A DNA stretch of 64,000 nt from the NCBI GenBank assembly GCA_032164245.1, contig JAVMKO010000004.1, positions 32,837,626-32,901,625 of the forward strand. The letters are read 5' to 3'. Within the stretch, counting starts at the first letter, position 1. The number at the start of each line of letters is the position of its first letter. The stretch is from Sternotherus odoratus (taxonomy: Eukaryota > Chordata > Testudines > Kinosternidae). Positions 58,617 to 64,000 of this stretch are shown piece by piece. Made by a program: the position numbers and the translations under genes. Below the pieces are notes generated by a model, which was not told the origin of the DNA, did no database searches, and saw only the letters and a list, made by a program, of their open reading frames with translations.

Positions 58617-58662
58617 ATACGTACATACATACATACATACGTACATACATACATACATACAC
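58617..58662. repeat. (TACA)n microsatellite inside Helitron copy 2
   Basis: About eleven TACA units with two CG interruptions. The same site in copy 1 (31009-31018) has only GTATGTATG. Confidence 0.9.
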
Positions 58663-58685
58663 CACTTGACTTTTATATATAGAGA

Positions 58686-59149
58686 TTTAGCATGTCATTT
58701 GATGGTAGATATCTTCCAGAAAGCATACCAAAAACTAGGGAAAGATTTGGAGAGGAGGAAAATAAATTATAGGAACATGAAAAACAAATAATCAGATACC
58801 TAGAGTCATTAAAATAGATTAAACTCGTGGGAATAGCAGTTTACACTAGAATTTTTTAATAAGATGGCTGTGGTAAAGCTCTGAAGGAAATAGTTCACAT
58901 CTCACTAGCAACAGATGTAGAACCTATGAAGTAGAAGTAAGAAGTTTTGTTCAACAAGAGCTTGAGGAAAGAACTGGAAAAATACAGCTTGCTTTTGTAA
59001 GTGAAAGAAGGTCTTAGGGACTAATTAGGCCCCAACATGGGAGACCAATTAGATATTGGCAAGTAGCATTGTTTCCCAATTGGCAGATCAGTTTGACAAC
59101 CCTGATTAACATAATTGAGGATGTAAGAATAAGATGCAATCTACTTGAA
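58686..59149. other. Non-coding spacer
   Basis: No gene or repeat recognised. Confidence 0.45.
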
Positions 59150-59435
59150 ATTCAAGAAGTTTCTTTAAACAGCACTCAGTGAAGTTTTTGCCCTGATCCC
59201 TTACATACCAGGTCAGTAAGAGATGACCTACTTCTTTTGTAGACTGAGAACTGTATTACTAAAGGTGGACTGAAATAAATGATAAATGGATTAAGGCTAG
59301 GACAAAAGGAGCTAACAACAAGAATGCCAGGCAGGAAGCTATGTTGCACCCGGTTTTGTGTGACCTGTATATCAAACCTTGCAAGAGTGGCACCTTGTCT
59401 AAATTTGCAGATTATATAAAACTAAGGAGAGCCGT
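59150..59435 (+). mobile_element. Degenerate CR1 reverse-transcriptase fragment
   Basis: GTGTGACCTGTATATCAAAC and AAATTTGCAGATTATATAAA followed by ACTAAGGAGA read as the CR1 segment just before and over the catalytic FADDTK-like box (here mutated). Stops and indels throughout. Earlier bases resemble the preceding RT region only weakly. Confidence 0.5.
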
Positions 59436-60388
59436 CTGTGGGTAAAAGCCACTTGGACCAGATCAGGTTTGGGGGCAAAGATTCTGCCTCCTTTGCCCAG
59501 ACCTTGATCCACCAAAGCCCTCCCCCACAAGCCCAGCCCACATCTCTTTAAAACTAAAAAGGAACACCCCAGGAGTACATTTGTATTACACTAGAATTTC
59601 TGGGAAGGGAAATGCAGCACCCTTTATCCCCTGATCCACCTGGTTCTTTGGTGGGTCATCTAGTACAGGACACTGCTCTCCAGTCCACAGAAGTGTTTAT
59701 GTTTACTACATGCAGCCACAATGAGATCAGCATACAACATCTGCCACCTCCACTGGACTCTATTTAATAGTCACTTTTTGTAACCTTTTATGTCAAGACA
59801 GCGTTTCTGTTCACTGGAACAAAATTTAAGAAAACTGCCGTGTAGTGTAAGTCTACAGGAATGCTGGTATATGTATGAAAATGAAATGCAAGATAATGTA
59901 AACCTATTAAGACGATGTTACAATGGATTGGTAAAATGTCATCCATGCAATGTCGCCGAATGTGACACTGGTTATGGGAATGGGCAAAATTAATTATATA
60001 TATTAAAAAAAATTAAATGTAAATAACCGTAATATGTTGTGGCCAAGTTAAGATTGAGACAAGTTAATTATAAAAAAAAAAAGATTCTGAATTAAGGGTA
60101 CTGTATCACTATTTCCTTTAGATAGTTGTTATAACACACATGGTCCTTTATCAGGAACATTAAGTGATTGCCCATACCATATGTGCTGCAATATCTAAGC
60201 ATAGTGCAGCTGGAGGTTTTAACTACATTTGCTTACTTTTACTGGTGTTTGTCTCAGCCAAACTGATATTATTTTTTAATTAGTGCTGGACGAAGACTAC
60301 AAAAAAAAATATTCACTAACTTTTGTTCCAATAAAAACCACAAATTTACTTTGCCAATATTTGTGACTCCCCATACTTACTTTCAACA
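59436..60388. other. Non-coding sequence
   Basis: No gene or repeat recognised; a 67-codon frame at 59790-59993 is unsupported. Confidence 0.45.
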
Positions 60389-60403
60389 AACATTCTTACC
60401 AAT

Positions 60404-60529
60404 AATCAGAGAGGTAGCCGTGTTAGTCTGGAATTTCAGAAGTGACAACAGAGTCCTGTGGCACCTTAAAGACTAACTAAAGTATTGAAGCATAAACTTT
60501 CGTGGGCTAATACCCACTTCGTTGGATGC
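60404..60529 (-). mobile_element. Short retroelement with exact 15-bp target duplication
   Basis: Complementary landmarks of the 21029-21152 family: GAGGTAGCCGTGTTAGTCTG, CTGTGGCACCTTAAAGACTA and CCCACTTCGTTGGATG. AACATTCTTACCAAT flanks both ends exactly (60389-60403, 60530-60544). The exact duplication suggests this is among the younger insertions in the window. Confidence 0.9.
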
Positions 60530-60544
60530 AACATTCTTACCAAT

Positions 60545-61029
60545 GGATTTTTGTTTGTAGAAAGAGAAAGTGATGCTAATATGACTGCATGTATGTATTT
60601 ATAAGAGTATTCATGCTGAAAAAGTTTTTGTGGTCACCCTTAAACTTCTTTGAGGGTTTGGTAGTCATTCAATTAAACAGCAAACAATACCTTCTAGCTA
60701 AGAAAGCATTATCTAAAAAGTAATACCATGACCCGTCACCCAGTGCAAATTATGCAAAGCAAGCAAAGTAATAGTAGCTGTGAATAGTTCATGAGCCATT
60801 CACAGTCTGACATACATTCGGATAAATCATCTGCCAAATGATTTCGAATAACCAGAACATCGATTAACCTGGATATTTGTTCACAGTTAATTCAGTAACA
60901 GAAAAGTGGGGATACATATTTTTAATGTTTTCTAAATTTAGAAATATATGAAGGAAAATAACTGTTTAAACTAAATATCAATGTCATTGTAAAACATAGT
61001 ATTGTGATTAAAAGAGGCTTCTCATAAAT
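60545..61029. other. Non-coding spacer
   Basis: No gene or repeat recognised. Confidence 0.45.
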
Positions 61030-63285
61030 TCATAGAATTTAAGGCCAGAAGAGACCATTAGATCATCTCTGATCTCCTTTATATTAGACGTCATTAAATT
61101 TCATCTGTATTAAGACCAGTAGCGTGTGTTAGACTAAACTAAAGCATAACTTCAGGGATGGGGGGGGAGGGGAGGGAGGCTGGCAGCTGCACAGAGAGAG
61201 TGGGAGAAGGTGGGTGGGTCCTTGGGTGTGGCCGGCAAAGGGTTAGCCTCCCACGGCTGGTGGTTCACCAGCTGCCCTATACTATACAGATTTCATGGGG
61301 AGACCAGTGTTTCTCAAATTGGGGATCCTGACCCAAAAGGGAGTAGCAAAGTTATTTTGCATGGTATTGCCACCTTGTTGGCTGGTAACTCAGCTCGGAA
61401 GGCAGTGCCCTGCCAGCAGCAGTGCAGAAGTAAGGGTGGCAATACCATCCCATGTAATCTTTATTTCTGCGCTGGTGATGGCGGTGGCTCTGGTAGTTGA
61501 AAGCAGCTATCAAATCTCCCCTCCATTTTCTCTTCTGTAGACAAAACAATCCCAGTTCTCTCAGCCTCTCCTCATAAGTCATGCGCTCCAGGCCCCTAAT
61601 CGTTTTTGTTGCCCTTCTCTGGACTCTTTCCAATTTTTCCATATCCTTCTTGTAGTGTGGGCCCCAAAATTGGACACAGTACTCCAGATGAGGCCTCACC
61701 AATGTTGAATAGAGGGGAACAATCACATCCCTTGATCTGCTGGCAATGCCCCTACTTATACAGCCCAAAATGCCATTAGCCTTCTTGGCAACAAGGGCAC
61801 GCTGTTGACTCATATCCAGCTTCTCATCCACTGTAATCCCTAAGTCCTTTTCTGCAGAACTGCTGCCTAGCCATTCGGTCCCTAGTCTGTAGTAGTGCAT
61901 GGGATTCTTACATCCTAAGAGCAGGACTCTGCACTTCTCCTTGTCAAATTTCTTTTGGCCCAGTCCTCTAATTTGTCTAGGTCCCTCTGTATCCTATCCC
62001 TACCCTCCAGTGCATCTACCACTCCTCCCAGTTTAGTGTCATCTGCAAACTTGCTGAGGATGCAGTCCACACCATCCTCCAGATCATTTAAAAAAATGTT
62101 GAATAAAACCAGCCCCAGGACCGACCCTTGGGGCACTCTGCTCAATACCGGCTGCCAACTAGACATGAAGCCATTGATCACTACCGGATGAGCCCGACGA
62201 TCCAGCCAGCTTTCTATCCACCTTCTGGTCCATTCATCCAGCCCATACTTCTTTAACTTGCTGGCAAGAATATTGTGGGAGACCGTATCAAAAGCTTTGC
62301 TAAAGTCAAGGAACAACACATCCACTGCTTTCCCCTCATCCACAGAGCCAGTTATCTCATCGTATAAGGCAATTAGGTTAGTCAGGCATGATTTGCCCTT
62401 GATGAATCCATGCTGACTGTTCCTGATCACTTTCCTCTCCTCTGTGCTTGAGGGTTGATTTCTTGAGAACCTGCTCCATGATTTTTCCAGGCACTGAGGT
62501 GAGGCTGACTGGCCTGTAGTTCCCCGGATCCTCCTTCTTCCCTTTTTAAAGATGGGCACTACATTAGCCTTTTTTCAGTCATCCGGGACCTCCCCCGATC
62601 GCCATGAGTTTTCAAAGATAATGGCCAATGGCTCTGCAATTACATCAGCCAACTCCTTTAGCACGCTCGGATGCAGTGCATCCGGCCCCATGGACTTGTG
62701 CTCATCCAGCTTTTCTAAATAGTCCTGAACCACTTCCTTTTCCACAGACGGCTGGTCACCTCCTCCCCATGCTGTGCTGCCCAGTGCAGTAACCTGGAAG
62801 CTGACCTTGTTTGTGAAGACAGAGGCAAAAAAAGCATTGAGTACATTTGCTTTTTCCACATCCTCTGTCCCTAGATTTCCTCCCTCATTCAGTGAGGGGC
62901 CCACACTTTCCTTGACTTTTTTGTTGTTGCTAACATACCTAAACAAACCCTTCTTGTTACCCTTAACATCCCCCTTGCTAGCTGCAACTCCAAGTGTGAT
63001 TTAGCCTTCCTGATTTCACTCCTGCATGCCTAAGCAATATTTTAATATTCCTCCCTGGTCATTTGCCCAATCTTCCACTTCTTGTAAACTTCTTTTTTGC
63101 ATTTAAGATCAGCAAGGATTTCACTGTTCAATCAAGCTGGTCGCTTGCCATATTTACTATTCTTTCTACACATCAGGATGGTTTGTTCCTGCAACCTCAA
63201 CAAGGATTCTTTAAAATACAGTCAGCTCTCCTGGATTCCTTTTCTCTTCATGTTCATCTCCCAGGGGATTCTGCCCATGAGTTGT
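61030..63285 (-). pseudogene. CR1 LINE ORF2 (reverse transcriptase) and 3' UTR, inactivated
   Basis: Best-preserved CR1 copy, 5' truncated. From 63285 downward the minus strand reads the linker after the missing endonuclease (KYGKRPAWLN-like residues), then the RT N-terminal part (62946-62575). The RT core follows (62559-61915) with [31 protein letters not shown] and the catalytic FADDTKLGG, and then the C-terminal part (61900-61490) with [15 protein letters not shown] and [10 protein letters not shown]. The first two parts are in one frame, separated only by a TGA near 62575. A frameshift near 61950 separates the third. The 3' UTR ends at 61030 with the complement of AATTCTATGA. A hAT-like fragment interrupts the 3' end. 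It cannot make a working enzyme. Confidence 0.9.
61305..61490. mobile_element. Partial hAT-type element inserted in the CR1
   Basis: Begins CAGTGTTTCTCAAATTGGGG, a Charlie-like hAT end, and includes GACCCAAAAGGGAGTAGC and CAGAAGTAAGGGTGGCAATA. The right inverted end is missing. The sequence returns to CR1 coding at about 61490. The 61140-61304 segment on its left (G-rich, CTGGCAGCTGCACAGAGAG) is unassigned. Confidence 0.6.
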
Positions 63286-63476
63286 ATGTATGTATCTATA
63301 ATAAATGCAATATATTGTATATATTTTTGTTGTCATCCCTCACCTCCACTACTTCATAGGTATTCTAGGTAGACCAGGAAAAATGGAAAACCAACAGAAA
63401 TGTGCTTACTGTCACTCTGACCATTTTGTTTGTATGTTGTATACTGTTTCCTGTCCCTTCCTCTGTCTTCTGTCAT

Positions 63477-63560
63477 TTTAGATTTATAATCTCCTTGGTC
63501 AGGGACGGACTCTTATTTAACGGTACAGTGCATAACACAGTAAAATAATTAATAATAAAG
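63477..63560 (+). mobile_element. L2/MIR-like tail fragment
   Basis: ATCTCCTTGGTCAGGGACGG, ACTCTTATTTAACGGTACAG and TTAATAATAAAG resemble a LINE 3' tail with an (AATA)n-like end. Confidence 0.45.
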
Positions 63561-64000
63561 TGTAGAAGCAGTGCTAGCCAATAGGCAGACTGTGGGCTAA
63601 AACTAGACTGCCAGATGCTTTTGAATGAACTGTAAAATAGTTTTATTGATTATCATTATTTTTGTATTTTCACTGGAGTCTGGACCTTGACTATTCCTTG
63701 ACCAAGAAATTCGGACCTTGACAAAAAAAATTGATTACCCCTTGAGTAGAGCATCCTTCAATGGATAATGATCCTTTGGCTGGGCTCTCACACTGTTATC
63801 CCATCCCTTTCTCCCTCTCCAACCTCCTCCTCAGGCCTCCACGTGAGGGATCTGTGGCAATCATTTGTTTAGGGCCTTTTGTGCCCAGGCCTGGAGAGGT
63901 GGCAAGATTTGATGCTAAAGCAGTATAGAGAATTTTCAGATACATTTCTTGTGAGAACTGTTCCTTATCTTATACACGTCAGTCTTCTAGACTTTGCAGA
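63561..64000. other. Non-coding to window end
   Basis: No gene or repeat recognised. Confidence 0.45.

Larger units (their letters stand above)
57164..58685 (-). mobile_element. Non-autonomous Helitron (copy 2) with GC-rich minisatellite
   Basis: On the minus strand it starts TCTCTATATATAAAAG and ends GCACTTTTGCTAG, inserted between A and T, with the CCCG...CGGG hairpin before the end. Terminal and subterminal unique parts match 30985-32222 closely (about 400 bp at the 5' end; CAGTGTATTTAATAATCTGT near the 3' array). The array again runs G-rich, C-rich, G-rich in element orientation (plus-strand blocks 58222-58031, 58030-57462, 57416-57222) but is longer. A TACA microsatellite lies near its 5' end. 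No Rep/helicase gene. Confidence 0.9.

Noticed and set aside
58617..58662. CRISPR-like short repeat array
   Set aside because: Simple TACA tetranucleotide run in a vertebrate Helitron; no spacers.

Overview
This window looks like gene-poor (intergenic or intronic) DNA from a vertebrate, most likely a cryptodiran turtle. The basis is repeat content. There are many CR1 LINE copies, including one about 2.2 kb copy that still reads as reverse transcriptase. There is a tRNA-derived SINE that reads like the Cry family of hidden-necked turtles, MIR-like and L2-like relics, and many short hAT-type and palindromic DNA-transposon remnants. I find no convincing host protein-coding gene, no functional tRNA or rRNA gene, and nothing bacterial or CRISPR-like. 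Nearly all open reading frames are chance frames in AT-rich DNA or artefacts of GC-rich tandem arrays.

Layout. 0-9 kb: a hAT MITE (830-1306), a Tigger/pogo-like element with an internal 47-bp minisatellite (3274-4292), a second copy of it in opposite orientation (7398-8040), and a cluster of CR1 3' ends (6.2-6.9 kb). 9-27 kb: a MIR split by an 88-bp MITE, a minus-strand solo LTR (13867-14472), several MITEs, a CR1 fragment with an insertion, a short retroelement with a clear target-site duplication (21029-21152), a GC-rich fold-back element (23921-24397), and an 833-bp block splitting a dispersed repeat (25688-26520). 27-33 kb: a 5S-rRNA-headed SINE with an 18-bp target duplication (27451-27736), a long CR1 3' piece, and a Helitron (30985-32222) inserted in the tail of a turtle SINE. 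33-44 kb: mostly unique AT-rich DNA with microsatellites. 44-49 kb: a solo LTR carrying a MITE and itself sitting in an older repeat, then an L2-like LINE mosaic. 49-57 kb: mostly unique, with one exon-like segment (54714-54819). 57-64 kb: a second Helitron copy on the minus strand (57164-58685), another short retroelement with an exact 15-bp duplication, and the best-preserved CR1 (61030-63285, minus).

The strongest observations are three transposon families that carry GC-rich tandem or palindromic cargo inside otherwise AT-rich DNA: the Helitrons with a G-rich/C-rich/G-rich layout, the Tigger-like pair with a shared 47-bp unit, and the fold-back element. The other is a 5S-rRNA-derived SINE with well-defined boundaries. 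No metabolic or operon-like cooperation exists here; the window is a record of nested insertions whose relative ages can be partly read. Family names come from recognition of sequence text, not from a database search.
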